This document shows, in pieces, positions 1 to 10,464 of a stretch of DNA of 64,000 nucleotides. The translations under genes and the position numbers were made by a program. A model generated the notes under the pieces. The model saw nothing but the letters and a program-made list of their open reading frames with translations. It was not told the origin of the DNA and searched no databases. Each line of letters opens with the position of its first letter. Position 1 is the stretch's first letter. Source of the DNA: Prevotella sp. (GTDB lineage Bacteria > Bacteroidota > Bacteroidia > Bacteroidales > Bacteroidaceae); assembly GCA_016285245.1 (NCBI GenBank), contig JAEEQH010000008.1:1-64000 (forward strand), in the 5' to 3' direction.

Positions 1-114
1 GTGGTGAGGAAGAACTACCTAACGGAGTCGTGTGTGCTGCGCCAGAAAGACTTCTCCGCACTTGAGGAGCAGCGTCGCCGCGAGGCAGAGGAAGAGGAAC
101 GCCAGAACGCCTGA
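1..114 (+). CDS. 3' end of an unidentified protein (partial)
   Basis: Reading frame 1 is open from the window edge and stops with TGA at 112-114, giving 37 residues. The tail is strongly charged and Glu/Arg-rich, with the run ALEEQRRREAEEEERQ near the end, which suggests a helical C-terminus. The start lies outside the window. I do not recognise the family. It reads in the same direction as the trigger factor gene that follows, but that gene has its own promoter. Confidence 0.5.
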   Translation: MVRKNYLTESCVLRQKDFSALEEQRRREAEEEERQNA

Positions 115-170
115 GGAAAGCACCTCCTGAGGAAGGTGTGCAGCCGTGAAACTAAAAAAAACGAAATAAA

Positions 171-202
171 TTTGGTTTTTCGCGCACTTCTTCGTACCTT
201 TG
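171..202 (+). promoter_or_regulatory. Promoter of tig
   Basis: TTTG at 171-174 and TACCTTTG at 195-202 are 20 bp apart, the classical Bacteroidota -33/-7 arrangement. Transcription would begin near 207, leaving a leader of about 40 nt before the start at 250. Confidence 0.8.
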
Positions 203-249
203 CACCTCATTTCAAGAATATATTATAATAAGGTATAAAAAAGAAAACG

Positions 250-1608
250 ATGAACATTCAATTTGAAGCCCCCGAAAAGATCAATGGTGTGCTCACCATC
301 ACTATCGGGAAGGAGGACTACAACGAGAAGGTCGAGAAGACCCTGAAGGACTACCGCAAGCGTGCCAACGTGCCTGGTTTTCGTCCCGGCATGGCACCGA
401 TGGGTATGATTAAGAAGCAGTACGGTACGGCCGTGAAGGTCGACGAGATCAACCGTCTGCTGGGCGACAAGCTCATGGAGTATATTCGCGAGAACAAGAT
501 CCAGATGCTGGGCGAACCTCTGCCCAACGAGAAGCAGGTGGAGCAGGACCTGTCGCAGGACGGCCCCTTCACGTTTATCTTCGACATTGCCGTGGCACCG
601 GAGTTTAAGGCTGAGCTGACGGCAAAGGACAAGATCGACTACTATACCATCACCGTCGACGACAAGCTCATCGACGATCAGGTGCAGATGTATGCCTCAC
701 AGGCCGGACAGTTCGAGAAGGCCGAGGTGTTCAGCGGCAACGACACCCTCACCGGTGACCTCCGCCAGCTGGACGAGAAGGGTAACACCCTCGAGGGTGG
801 CATCACCACGGAGAGTGGTATGATTATGCCCGCCTATATCAAGGAAAAGAAACAGCAGAAGCTCTTCGACAAGGCCAAGCCCGGCGATATCATTACCTTC
901 AATCCCAAGAAGGCCTATCCCGACAATGATGCCGAGGTGGCTGCCCTTCTGAAGGTAGACAAGGAGCAGGTGAAGGACCTGACGAGCGACTTCAGCTTCC
1001 AGGTGACGGAGATCCGTCATTTCCAGCCCGCTCCCGTGGACCAGCAGCTCTTCGACCGCGTTTTTGGCGAAGGTTCCTGCAAGGACGAGAAGGAGTTCCG
1101 TCAGAAGATTGCTGACATGGTCAGCGCCCAGCTCGTACAGAACAGCGACTACAAGTTTATGCTCGATATGCGTGCCTACCTCGAGAAGAAGGTCGGTGAG
1201 TTGCAGTTCCCCGAGGCCTTGCTGAAGCGCATCATGCTGAACAACAACAAGGACAAGGGTGCCGACTTCGTCGAGAAGAACTTCGAGGGAAGCATCAAGG
1301 AGTTGAAGTGGCACCTCATCAAGGAGCAGATTGTCGCTGCTACTGGCATCAAGATTGAGGATGACGACCTGATGGCTGCCGCCAAGGAGGCTGTCCGTGC
1401 ACAGTTCGCACAGTATGGTATGCAGAACGTTCCCGACGATGTGCTGGAGAACTATGCTGCCGAGCAGCTGAAGAAACGCGAGAATGTCGACAACTTCGTT
1501 GACCGTGCCGTCGACGTGAAGCTGATTGACGCTGTGAAGAAGCTGGTCAAGCTCAACGAGAAGGCCGTTTCGCTCGAGGATTTCAACAAGATGATGCGCG
1601 GCGAGTAA
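250..1608 (+). CDS. tig: Trigger factor (ribosome-associated chaperone)
   Basis: The product is a 452-residue trigger factor, which binds at the ribosome exit tunnel and shields nascent chains. The N-terminal ribosome-binding loop is visible as GFRPGMAP at residues 43-50, in place of the usual GFRxGKxP. A central FKBP-like region (about 150-260) and a long Lys/Glu-rich helical C-terminal arm (about 270-440) follow. The length is normal for the family. The Met to Lys difference in the loop looks typical of the phylum rather than a defect, though I cannot check an alignment. It has its own promoter and a strong terminator, and precedes clpP-clpX, a common order in bacteria. Confidence 0.95.
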   Translation: MNIQFEAPEKINGVLTITIGKEDYNEKVEKTLKDYRKRANVPGFRPGMAPMGMIKKQYGTAVKVDEINRLLGDKLMEYIRENKIQMLGEPLPNEKQVEQDLSQDGPFTFIFDIAVAPEFKAELTAKDKIDYYTITVDDKLIDDQVQMYASQAGQFEKAEVFSGNDTLTGDLRQLDEKGNTLEGGITTESGMIMPAYIKEKKQQKLFDKAKPGDIITFNPKKAYPDNDAEVAALLKVDKEQVKDLTSDFSFQVTEIRHFQPAPVDQQLFDRVFGEGSCKDEKEFRQKIADMVSAQLVQNSDYKFMLDMRAYLEKKVGELQFPEALLKRIMLNNNKDKGADFVEKNFEGSIKELKWHLIKEQIVAATGIKIEDDDLMAAAKEAVRAQFAQYGMQNVPDDVLENYAAEQLKKRENVDNFVDRAVDVKLIDAVKKLVKLNEKAVSLEDFNKMMRGE

Positions 1609-1630
1609 CTGTATTATCTCATCATATCTG

Positions 1631-1672
1631 ACGACCGCTTGAGCGATGCTTGAGCGGTCGTTATTTTTTTTC
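1631..1672 (+). terminator. Rho-independent terminator of tig
   Basis: The arms ACGACCGCT (1631-1639) and AGCGGTCGT (1653-1661) pair perfectly. Pairing continues inward with wobble pairs to a 3-nt loop. A run of T follows at 1664-1671. Confidence 0.85.
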
Positions 1673-1695
1673 TTTGGTGAAATTCTCTAAAAATA

Positions 1696-1727
1696 TTTGG
1701 AGGTATCACGGAAAATGATTACCTTTG
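1696..1727 (+). promoter_or_regulatory. Promoter of clpP-clpX
   Basis: TTTG at 1696-1699 and TACCTTTG at 1720-1727 are spaced 20 bp apart. Transcription would start near 1731-1734. This rules out the upstream in-frame starts at 1697 and 1715 for clpP, because they lie within the promoter. Confidence 0.8.
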
Positions 1728-1750
1728 TCTATGAAACAAAAAAGATGATT

Positions 1751-2413
1751 ATGAACGATTTCAGAAAATATGCTACCCAGCATCTGGGTATGAACGGTCT
1801 CGTCGTCGACGAAGTGATGAAGACGCAGGCACAGTACTTGAACCCCTACATCCTCGAGGAGCGTCAGCTTAATGTGACGCAGATGGATGTCTACAGCCGT
1901 CTGATGATGGACCGCATCATCTTCCTCGGCACACAGGTGGACGACTATACCGCCAACACGCTACAGGCGCAGCTGCTGTACCTCGACTCCGTCGACTCTG
2001 GCAAGGATATATCCCTTTATATCAACTCCCCTGGCGGCAGCGTCACCGCTGGACTGGGCATCTACGACACGATGCAGTTCATCGCGAGCGACGTGGCAAC
2101 CATCTGTACGGGCATGGCTGCCTCGATGGCCGCTGTCCTGCTTGTCGCCGGCACCGAGGGTAAGCGTTCGGCTCTGCCCCACAGCCGCGTGATGATTCAC
2201 CAGCCGTTGGGTGGTGTGCAGGGCCAGGCTTCCGATATCGAGATCGAGGCCAAGGAGATCCTGAAGTTCAAGAAGGAGCTCTACACCATCATCTCCGAAC
2301 ACTCACATACACCCTACGAGAAAGTGTATCAGGACTCAGACCGTAACTACTGGATGACGGCTGAGGAAGCCAAGGAGTATGGTATGATTGACAATGTGCT
2401 GAAGAGGAAGTAA
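1751..2413 (+). CDS. clpP: ATP-dependent Clp protease, proteolytic subunit ClpP
   Basis: This 220-residue serine protease forms the tetradecameric chamber that degrades substrates unfolded by ClpX. Visible motifs are SPGGSV (oxyanion loop), [11 protein letters not shown] around the catalytic Ser, and the MIHQPLGG segment with the catalytic His. The start is placed at 1751 ([13 protein letters not shown]), which matches the usual Bacteroidota N-terminus. An ATG two codons upstream (1745) is the alternative. Longer in-frame starts overlap the promoter. clpX follows after 3 nt, so the two are co-transcribed. Confidence 0.95.
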   Translation: MNDFRKYATQHLGMNGLVVDEVMKTQAQYLNPYILEERQLNVTQMDVYSRLMMDRIIFLGTQVDDYTANTLQAQLLYLDSVDSGKDISLYINSPGGSVTAGLGIYDTMQFIASDVATICTGMAASMAAVLLVAGTEGKRSALPHSRVMIHQPLGGVQGQASDIEIEAKEILKFKKELYTIISEHSHTPYEKVYQDSDRNYWMTAEEAKEYGMIDNVLKRK

Positions 2414-2416
2414 CAG

Positions 2417-3640
2417 ATGAAGAAACAGTGTAACTTCTGTGGAAGAAGTGAACGGGAGGTGAAACTGCTGATTACGGGGCTGAACGGCAATATCTGTGAG
2501 GACTGTGCCGCGCAGGCATACAGGATTGTCCAGGAGCAGATGGCTCCGAAGAACCCCGCTGCCGCGAAGGCACAGAAGGAGAATAAGAACAGCGTGCCTA
2601 AGCCCCGTGAGATCAAGGACTATCTGGACCAGTACGTTATCGGACAGGATGAGGCCAAGCGCTATCTCTCCGTGGCTGTCTACAACCACTATAAGCGTCT
2701 GCAGCAGCCGCAGGATCAGGACGGCGTGGAGATTGAGAAGTCGAACATCATCATGGTCGGCTCTACGGGAACGGGTAAGACGCTCCTGGCACGCACCATA
2801 GCGAAATTGCTCGACGTGCCGTTCACCATCGTCGACGCGACGGTCTTCACTGAGGCCGGCTATGTCGGCGAGGATGTGGAGAGTATCCTGACACGTCTGC
2901 TGCAGGTGGCCGACTATAATGTGGAGGCAACGCAGCGCGGCATCGTGTTCATCGACGAGATAGACAAGATAGCCCGTAAGACCGATAATCCGTCGATTAC
3001 CCGTGATGTCAGCGGCGAGGGTGTCCAGCAGGGACTGTTGAAGCTCCTCGAGGGAACAACGGTGAACGTGCCGCCCAAGGGCGGGCGTAAGCACCCCGAT
3101 CAGGAGTACATCGCCGTCGACACACGTAACATCCTGTTTATCTGTGGTGGTGCCTTCGATGGCATCGAACAGAAGATTGCCCATCGTCTAAATACCCGTG
3201 TGGTGGGCTATAATTCTGTACAGAATGTAAGAAAAATTGACAAAAACGAACTCATGAAATATGTGCTGCCGCAGGACTTGAAGTCCTTTGGGCTCATCCC
3301 CGAGATTATCGGTCGCCTGCCGGTACTGACCTATCTGAACGCACTTGACCGCGAAGCCCTGCGCCGTATCCTGGTGGAGCCGAAGAATTCCATCATCAAG
3401 CAGTATGAGAAACTGTTCGAGATGGACGGCGTGAAGCTCGTCTTCACCGAGGATGCCCTGAATCTGATAGTCGACAAGGCAGTGGAGTACAAACTCGGTG
3501 CCCGCGGACTGCGTTCCATCGTGGAGAGCATCATGATGGATGCGATGTTCGAGACGCCGTCGAAAAAGCAGAAGACGTTTGAGGTCACCGAGGACTACGC
3601 CCGGCAGCAACTGGACAAATCACACTTACAAGTCTCGTAA
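2417..3640 (+). CDS. clpX: Clp protease ATP-binding subunit ClpX
   Basis: This 407-residue AAA+ unfoldase feeds substrates to ClpP. The N-terminal zinc-binding domain has Cys5, Cys8, Cys27 and Cys30. The AAA module shows Walker A GSTGTGKT (115-122), the pore loop GYVG (148-151), Walker B with FIDEID (about 178-183) and the RKH loop (224-226). The segment where Proteobacterial ClpX has the IGF loop that docks on ClpP reads [10 protein letters not shown] here. That appears to be normal for Bacteroidota and presumably matches their own ClpP. It lies 3 nt after clpP. recQ follows 15 nt downstream. Confidence 0.95.
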   Translation: MKKQCNFCGRSEREVKLLITGLNGNICEDCAAQAYRIVQEQMAPKNPAAAKAQKENKNSVPKPREIKDYLDQYVIGQDEAKRYLSVAVYNHYKRLQQPQDQDGVEIEKSNIIMVGSTGTGKTLLARTIAKLLDVPFTIVDATVFTEAGYVGEDVESILTRLLQVADYNVEATQRGIVFIDEIDKIARKTDNPSITRDVSGEGVQQGLLKLLEGTTVNVPPKGGRKHPDQEYIAVDTRNILFICGGAFDGIEQKIAHRLNTRVVGYNSVQNVRKIDKNELMKYVLPQDLKSFGLIPEIIGRLPVLTYLNALDREALRRILVEPKNSIIKQYEKLFEMDGVKLVFTEDALNLIVDKAVEYKLGARGLRSIVESIMMDAMFETPSKKQKTFEVTEDYARQQLDKSHLQVS

Positions 3641-3655
3641 GACGGGACAAAGCCT

Positions 3656-5842
3656 ATGAAAGAAGGAAAGATTAATCTTAGTGCAGCCCTGAAGAAATTC
3701 TTCGGCTTCGACAAATTCAAAGGAGACCAGGAGGCGATCATCCGCAGCGTCCTCGATGGTAAGGATACCTTTGTGCTCATGCCCACCGGTGGCGGAAAGT
3801 CGCTGTGCTACCAGCTGCCGTCGCTGCTCATGGACGGCGTGGCTATTGTTATCTCGCCCCTCATCGCCCTGATGAAGAATCAGGTGGACGTCATCACAAA
3901 CCTCAGTGAGCACGAGGGAACGGCGCACTACCTGAACTCGTCGCTGAACAAGGCGGCCATCGACCAGGTGAAAAACGACGTGAAGGCAGGTATCACGAAA
4001 CTGCTGTATGTTGCCCCGGAATCGCTGACGAAGGAGGACAATGTAGAGTTTCTCAAGTCGGTGAAGATATCGTTCTATGCTATCGACGAGGCCCACTGTA
4101 TATCGGAGTGGGGCCATGACTTCCGTCCGGAATACCGCCGCATACGTCCTATTATCAACGAGATAGGCCGCGCGCCGGTCATCGCCCTTACGGCTACCGC
4201 CACCGACAAGGTGCGTACGGACATCAAGAAGAACCTGGGAATATCGGACGCCGCGGAGTTCAAGTCATCGTTCAACCGTCCGAACCTCTATTATGAGGTA
4301 CGGCCGAAGACGAAGGAGGTGGACAAGGACATCATACGATTCATCAAACAACACCCCTCGAAAAGCGGCATCATCTACTGTCTGTCGCGCAAGAAGGTGG
4401 AGGAGTTGGCGGAGATTCTTAAGGCCAACGAGATCAAGGCTGCCGCCTATCATGCCGGCCTCGACAGCGGCACCCGCTCACAGACGCAGGATGACTTCCT
4501 AATGGAGAAGATCGATGTCATCGTGGCAACCATTGCCTTCGGCATGGGTATCGACAAGCCCGATGTGCGCTTCGTCATACACTATGACATCCCAAAGTCA
4601 CTGGAGGGCTACTATCAGGAGACGGGTCGTGCCGGCCGTGACGGCGGCGAGGGCATCTGTCTGGCGTTCTATAGCTACAAGGACTTGCAGAAGCTTGATA
4701 AGTTCATGGAAGGCAAGCCTGTGGCCGAGCAGGACATCGGTCGCCAGTTGCTCCAAGAAACCGCCGCCTATGCTGAGACTAGCGTCTGTCGCCGTAAGAT
4801 GCTCCTGCACTACTTCGGCGAGGAATATACCGTTGAGAACTGCCGCAACTGCGACAACTGTCTGCACCCGAAGACGAAGATAGAGGCGGAGAAACAGTTG
4901 GTGCTGACGCTGCAGGTCATCCAGGCGCTGAAGGAGAACTTCCGTAGCGACTATATTATCGACTTTATCATCGGCAAGGAGACGGAGGAGATTATCGCCC
5001 ACAAGCATCAGGATCACGAGCTCTTCGGTGCTGGCGAGGATGATGACGACAAGCTCTGGAATCCTGTCATCCGCCAGGCGTTAATTGCTGGCTATTTGAA
5101 GAAAGAAGTGGAGAACTACGGCCTGCTGCAGATTACGTCGGCTGGTAAGAAGTTCATGAAGCATCCGACGTCGTTTATGATTGTCAAGGATAACGAATTC
5201 GTGGCCGATGAGGATGGTACGCCAGAACATGAAGGTGGTACCAGCGCCCTCGATCCCGTGCTGTCGGCGATGCTGCGCGACCTCCGCAAGAAAGTCTCCA
5301 AGCGCATGGAGCGCCCACCGTATGTCATCTTCCAGGATGTTAGTATCGAGCAGATGGCCACCGACTATCCTGTGACGCTCGACGAACTGAAGAATATTCA
5401 GGGTGTTGGCGAGGGTAAGGTGAAGCAACCCTATGCCAAGGAGTTCGTTGATCTCATCAAGCGCTATTGTGAGGAGAACGACATCGTCCGCCAGGCAGAC
5501 CTCAGGGTGCGCACCGTTGCCAAGAAGTCGATGCTAAAAGTAAAGATAATTCAAAGTATCGACCGCCAGGTGGCCCTCGATGATATTGCCAACGCTCAGG
5601 GCATCGATTTCGACGAGCTCCTTGACGAGGTGGAGGCCATTGTCTACAGCGGCACGAAACTGAATATTGACTATTTTCTTGAGGAGGTCATGGACGAAGA
5701 CCATATCGATGACATCTACGACTACTTCGCCGATAGCGATACCGACTCTTTGGAAGAAGCCCTTAAAGAACTGGGTGGCGAATGCTCAGAAGATGAAATC
5801 CGCCTTGTCCGCATCAAATTCCTCAGTGAAATGGCGAATTGA
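3656..5842 (+). CDS. recQ: ATP-dependent DNA helicase RecQ
   Basis: This 728-residue 3'-5' superfamily 2 helicase acts in recombination and fork repair. The helicase core shows motif I PTGGGKS (43-49), motif II DEAH (144-147) followed by CISEWGHDFRPEYR, and motif VI QETGRAGRDG. The RecQ-C-terminal zinc site is seen in CRRKMLL and the Cys cluster CRNCDNC. A winged-helix region and an HRDC-like domain (about 530-610) follow. The C-terminal extension of about 110 acidic residues is typical of Bacteroidota RecQ. It lies 15 nt after clpX and may be read from the same transcript. Confidence 0.95.
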   Translation: MKEGKINLSAALKKFFGFDKFKGDQEAIIRSVLDGKDTFVLMPTGGGKSLCYQLPSLLMDGVAIVISPLIALMKNQVDVITNLSEHEGTAHYLNSSLNKAAIDQVKNDVKAGITKLLYVAPESLTKEDNVEFLKSVKISFYAIDEAHCISEWGHDFRPEYRRIRPIINEIGRAPVIALTATATDKVRTDIKKNLGISDAAEFKSSFNRPNLYYEVRPKTKEVDKDIIRFIKQHPSKSGIIYCLSRKKVEELAEILKANEIKAAAYHAGLDSGTRSQTQDDFLMEKIDVIVATIAFGMGIDKPDVRFVIHYDIPKSLEGYYQETGRAGRDGGEGICLAFYSYKDLQKLDKFMEGKPVAEQDIGRQLLQETAAYAETSVCRRKMLLHYFGEEYTVENCRNCDNCLHPKTKIEAEKQLVLTLQVIQALKENFRSDYIIDFIIGKETEEIIAHKHQDHELFGAGEDDDDKLWNPVIRQALIAGYLKKEVENYGLLQITSAGKKFMKHPTSFMIVKDNEFVADEDGTPEHEGGTSALDPVLSAMLRDLRKKVSKRMERPPYVIFQDVSIEQMATDYPVTLDELKNIQGVGEGKVKQPYAKEFVDLIKRYCEENDIVRQADLRVRTVAKKSMLKVKIIQSIDRQVALDDIANAQGIDFDELLDEVEAIVYSGTKLNIDYFLEEVMDEDHIDDIYDYFADSDTDSLEEALKELGGECSEDEIRLVRIKFLSEMAN

Positions 5843-5846
5843 CGTT

Positions 5847-5894
5847 ATTGAGAAATTGAGAAATTGGGAGATTGAGGGATTGAGGGATTGGGAA
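5847..5894 (+). repeat. 8-bp tandem array, six units, after recQ
   Basis: Six consecutive degenerate copies of ATTGAGRR (R = A or G) begin 5 nt after the recQ stop codon. A separate hairpin lies downstream (AAGCGTT at 5912-5918 pairing with AACGCTT at 5932-5938) but has no T-tract. A matching 8-bp, six-unit array overlaps the padR stop at 58060. Confidence 0.8.
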
Positions 5895-5953
5895 GTGATA
5901 AATTTGTGACGAAGCGTTAAGATTTGAGAAAAACGCTTAGCAGTCTGCAAATT

Positions 5954-5981
5954 TCTCATTTCTCATTTCTTATTTCTCATT
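5954..5981 (+). repeat. 4 x 7 bp array upstream of the guaB promoter
   Basis: Four units of TCTCATT (the third is TCTTATT) total 28 bp. They are followed by a 9-nt spacer (TTATTTTAG) and then the -7 box at 5991. No TTTG box is found at the usual -33 position, which falls inside the array. Confidence 0.9.
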
Positions 5982-5990
5982 TTATTTTAG

Positions 5991-5998
5991 TACCTTTG
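5991..5998 (+). promoter_or_regulatory. -7 box of the guaB promoter
   Basis: TACCTTTG lies 9 nt downstream of the 7-bp array. Transcription should start near 6002, about 23 nt before the guaB start codon. Confidence 0.75.
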
Positions 5999-6021
5999 CA
6001 CGCAATTTTAAGACACGATAG

Positions 6022-7506
<1,485 letters not shown>

Positions 7507-7513
7507 TCCTGAT

Positions 7514-7540
7514 CACAGATTACACAGATTTCGCAGATTT
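7514..7540 (+). repeat. 9-bp tandem array, three units
   Basis: Three units of roughly CACAGATTW occupy most of the 42-nt gap between the guaB stop and the next start codon. They end 8 nt before the ATG at 7549, so the array forms the ribosome-entry region of that gene. Confidence 0.7.
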
Positions 7541-7548
7541 ATAACGAG

Positions 7549-8973
7549 ATGAAACTGAAAATGCTTTTTGTCGGATTGTTGGTCTGTGCCTCCGCAAGCG
7601 CTCAGACTAACGATCCTGTTATTATGACCATCAACGGTGAACCAGTTCTGCGCTCCGAGTTTGAGTATAGCTACAACAAGAACAACTCTGAGGGCGTCAT
7701 CGATAAGAAGAATGTCGGTGAATATGTGGATCTCTTCGTGAACTATAAACTGAAGGTTTGTGCCGCCATGGATGCGAAGTACGACACTCTGACATCGTTC
7801 AAGCAGGAGTTCGCACAGTACCGCGACCAGCAGGTGAAGCCTACCTTCGTCACTGACGACGAGATGATGGTCGAGGCACATAACATCTACGACCGTACGG
7901 CCAACATGATCGGTCCCGACGGACTGGTGAAGACATCGCACATATTGCTACGTCTGAACCAGCAGGCTACTGATGCCGAGCGCCAGAAGGTGCGCCAGCG
8001 CATCGACTCCGTCTACAACGCCCTGAAACAGGGTGCCGACTTTGCCGAGCTGGCACAGAAGGTCAGCGAGGATCCTGGTTCGGCACGACAGGGTGGCGAA
8101 CTACCCTTCGTATACCGCGGACAGCTGGTGAAGGAGTTCGAGGATGTCGCCTTTGCTATGAAGGAGGGCGAGATGTCGGGTGTCGTGGAGTCGCCCTATG
8201 GTTACCACATCATCCTGATGAAGGAGCGTAAACCCTTCGAGCCGTTCGAATACCATAAGGAGAGCATCTTGAAGTTCATGGAACAGCGTAACATCCGTGA
8301 CCAGCTGGCCAGCCAGAAGGTTGACTCGCTCGTCAAGCAGTCGGAGGGTCGTTTGACCGCTGAGACGCTGATGGAACAGCGCGCCAAGGAGCTGTCAGCA
8401 CAGGACGACGAGATGAAGTACCTCATCCAGGAGTACCACGACGGCCTGTTGCTCTATGAGATCAGCAACAAGCTGGTGTGGGAGAAGGCTGCCGAGGACG
8501 AGGCTGGCCAGGCACTGTACTTCAAACAGCACAAGAACAAGTACAACTGGGACAAGCCCCATTTCAAGGGTATCGCCTACCATACAAAGGACAAGGCTGA
8601 CGTCGAGGCTGTCAAACGCTGCGTCAAGAAGCTGAAGTTCGGACAGTGGGCTGAAGCTCTCCGTCAGACGTTCAACGGCGACTCCATCATCCGCATCCGT
8701 GTGGAGAAAGGCATCTTCCGTCAGGGCGACAACGCCCTTGTCGACAGCGCTGTTTTCAAGAAGGATACCACCTCTGCGCCGGTGAAGGACTACCCCTACA
8801 GCGGCGTCTACGGCAAGGTCCTCAAGAAAGGCCCTGAGGAGTATACCGACGTGAAGGGACAGGTCGTCGCCGACTACCAGGATCAGCTGGAACGCGACTG
8901 GGTGGCTGACCTCCGCCGTAAGTACACCTTCACCGTCAACGAAGAGGTGCTCAAAACCGTCAATAACCATTAA
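7549..8973 (+). CDS. Periplasmic PpiC/SurA-type peptidylprolyl isomerase
   Basis: The product has 474 residues and a clear signal peptide (MKLKMLFVGLLVCASASAQ, cleavage near residue 19). A parvulin-type rotamase domain spans about 125-230 and has the family pattern HILLRL, SEDPGSARQGG and SPYGYHIILM. A long helical C-terminal region follows. Its likely role is folding of outer-membrane or secreted proteins in the periplasm. It forms a block with the next gene (3 nt gap), which encodes a second isomerase of the same class, and with the OstA-like gene. That grouping points to outer-membrane biogenesis. Confidence 0.85.
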   Translation: MKLKMLFVGLLVCASASAQTNDPVIMTINGEPVLRSEFEYSYNKNNSEGVIDKKNVGEYVDLFVNYKLKVCAAMDAKYDTLTSFKQEFAQYRDQQVKPTFVTDDEMMVEAHNIYDRTANMIGPDGLVKTSHILLRLNQQATDAERQKVRQRIDSVYNALKQGADFAELAQKVSEDPGSARQGGELPFVYRGQLVKEFEDVAFAMKEGEMSGVVESPYGYHIILMKERKPFEPFEYHKESILKFMEQRNIRDQLASQKVDSLVKQSEGRLTAETLMEQRAKELSAQDDEMKYLIQEYHDGLLLYEISNKLVWEKAAEDEAGQALYFKQHKNKYNWDKPHFKGIAYHTKDKADVEAVKRCVKKLKFGQWAEALRQTFNGDSIIRIRVEKGIFRQGDNALVDSAVFKKDTTSAPVKDYPYSGVYGKVLKKGPEEYTDVKGQVVADYQDQLERDWVADLRRKYTFTVNEEVLKTVNNH

Positions 8974-8976
8974 ACG

Positions 8977-10422
8977 ATGAGAAAATCAGTAATCGTAGCG
9001 CTACTATCACTGACCGCTATTCTGGGTGCCATAGGCGATGGGACGTCCGTTGTTTATGCTGCAGCCCCGGCCGATAGTGTCACTTATTCGGCTGCCTCGG
9101 TGATCGATGAGGTGGTATGGGTCGTCGGCGATGAGGCTATCCTGAAGTCCGATGTCGAGCAGATGCGTCTGCAGGCAGCTATGGAAGGTGTCCGTTTCAA
9201 GGGTGACCCCGACTGTGCCATACCTGAGCAGATAGCCGTCCAGAAGCTGTTCCTCCACCAGGCCGCCATCGACAGTATCGAGGTTAGCGAGGCCGAGATT
9301 GCTGCGGGCATCGACCGTCAGATTGAGTCGTGGACTCAGATGGCTGGCTCGCGCGAAAAGCTCGAGGAGTACAAGAAGCAGACCATCAGTCAGCTGCGTG
9401 CCAGTCTGCACGACGAGTACCGCGACCGTCTGAAGGTACAGAAGATGCAGGAGAAGCTGGTCGAGAACATCAAGGTGACACCCGCAGAGGTGCGCCGGTT
9501 CTTCAAGGACCTGCCACAGGACAGCATCCCCTTCGTACCGACCGAGGTGGAGGTACAGATTATCACGCAGACACCGCGCATAGAGCAGGAGGAGATTAAC
9601 CGTGTGAAAGACGAGCTGCGTAGCTATACCGACCGTGTGACACGTGGTGAGACGTCGTTCCAGACGCTGGCCCGCCTCTATTCCGAGGACCCAGCCTCTG
9701 CCCGTCAGGGTGGTGAGATGGACTATATGGGCCGTGGTGTCCTTGATCCGGCTTTCGCTGCTGTGGCTTTCAACTTGACAGACCCGAAAAAGATCTCGAA
9801 GGTCGTTGAGTCGGAGTTCGGCTATCACATCATCCAGTTCGTGGACAAGCGTGGCGATAAGATTAAGGTGCGCCACATCCTGCTTAAGCCGCGCGTCTCT
9901 GACGCAGCCATCGAGCAGTCGATCATGCGTCTTGACAGTCTGGCTTCCGATATCCAGGCAGACCGTCTGCCTGAGGCTCTTCAAGGTCATTTTGATGTAG
10001 CACATTTCACCTTTGAAGATGCCGTGGCACTGGCTTCCGACGATAAGGACACCCGTAACAACCGCGGTCTGATGTCCCAACTGACGGAGAACGGGCGTAC
10101 GTCGCGTTTCAAGATGCAGGACCTGCCGCCGGAGGTAGCCCGTGTCGTTGACACCATGCAGGTGGGACAGGTGTCCCGTCCTTTCCAGATGATTAACGAG
10201 AAGGGAAAGACCGTCTGTGCCATCGTGAAGCTCAAGAATCGTAGCGAGGGCCATAAGGCCACTATCACCGAGGACTTCCAGGTGATGAAGGAGGTGGTGC
10301 TGAACCAACGCCGCATGGAGAAAATCCATGAGTGGGTTGTCAGCAAGATTAAGTCCACCTACGTGCGCATCAATCCTGAGTACAATAACTGCGAGTTTGA
10401 ATACGAGGGGTGGGTGAGATAG
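8977..10422 (+). CDS. SurA-like periplasmic chaperone/isomerase
   Basis: The product has 481 residues and an N-terminal signal peptide (about 1-29). A SurA N-like helical domain (about 35-170) is followed by a PPIC domain (about 190-290) with SEDPASARQGGEMDYMG and SEFGYHIIQF. A second, poorly conserved PPIC-like segment begins at VRHILLKP (about 305). This domain order is that of SurA, the chaperone for unfolded beta-barrel proteins. The gene starts 3 nt after the preceding isomerase gene and is probably translated from the same message. Confidence 0.85.
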   Translation: MRKSVIVALLSLTAILGAIGDGTSVVYAAAPADSVTYSAASVIDEVVWVVGDEAILKSDVEQMRLQAAMEGVRFKGDPDCAIPEQIAVQKLFLHQAAIDSIEVSEAEIAAGIDRQIESWTQMAGSREKLEEYKKQTISQLRASLHDEYRDRLKVQKMQEKLVENIKVTPAEVRRFFKDLPQDSIPFVPTEVEVQIITQTPRIEQEEINRVKDELRSYTDRVTRGETSFQTLARLYSEDPASARQGGEMDYMGRGVLDPAFAAVAFNLTDPKKISKVVESEFGYHIIQFVDKRGDKIKVRHILLKPRVSDAAIEQSIMRLDSLASDIQADRLPEALQGHFDVAHFTFEDAVALASDDKDTRNNRGLMSQLTENGRTSRFKMQDLPPEVARVVDTMQVGQVSRPFQMINEKGKTVCAIVKLKNRSEGHKATITEDFQVMKEVVLNQRRMEKIHEWVVSKIKSTYVRINPEYNNCEFEYEGWVR

Positions 10423-10435
10423 GAAGTTCCGCCGG

Positions 10436-10463
10436 AATGAGGAATGAGAAATGAGTAATGGGA
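10436..10463 (+). repeat. 4 x 7 bp array directly before a start codon
   Basis: Four units of about AATGAGR run up to one base before the ATG at 10465, so the array takes the place of a ribosome-binding region. Unlike the promoter arrays, no TAnnTTTG box follows. Confidence 0.8.
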
Positions 10464-10464
10464 C

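Noticed and set aside
1697..1750. Longer N-terminus of ClpP starting at 1697 or 1715
   Set aside because: These codons overlap the -33 and -7 boxes and add residues not found in ClpP.
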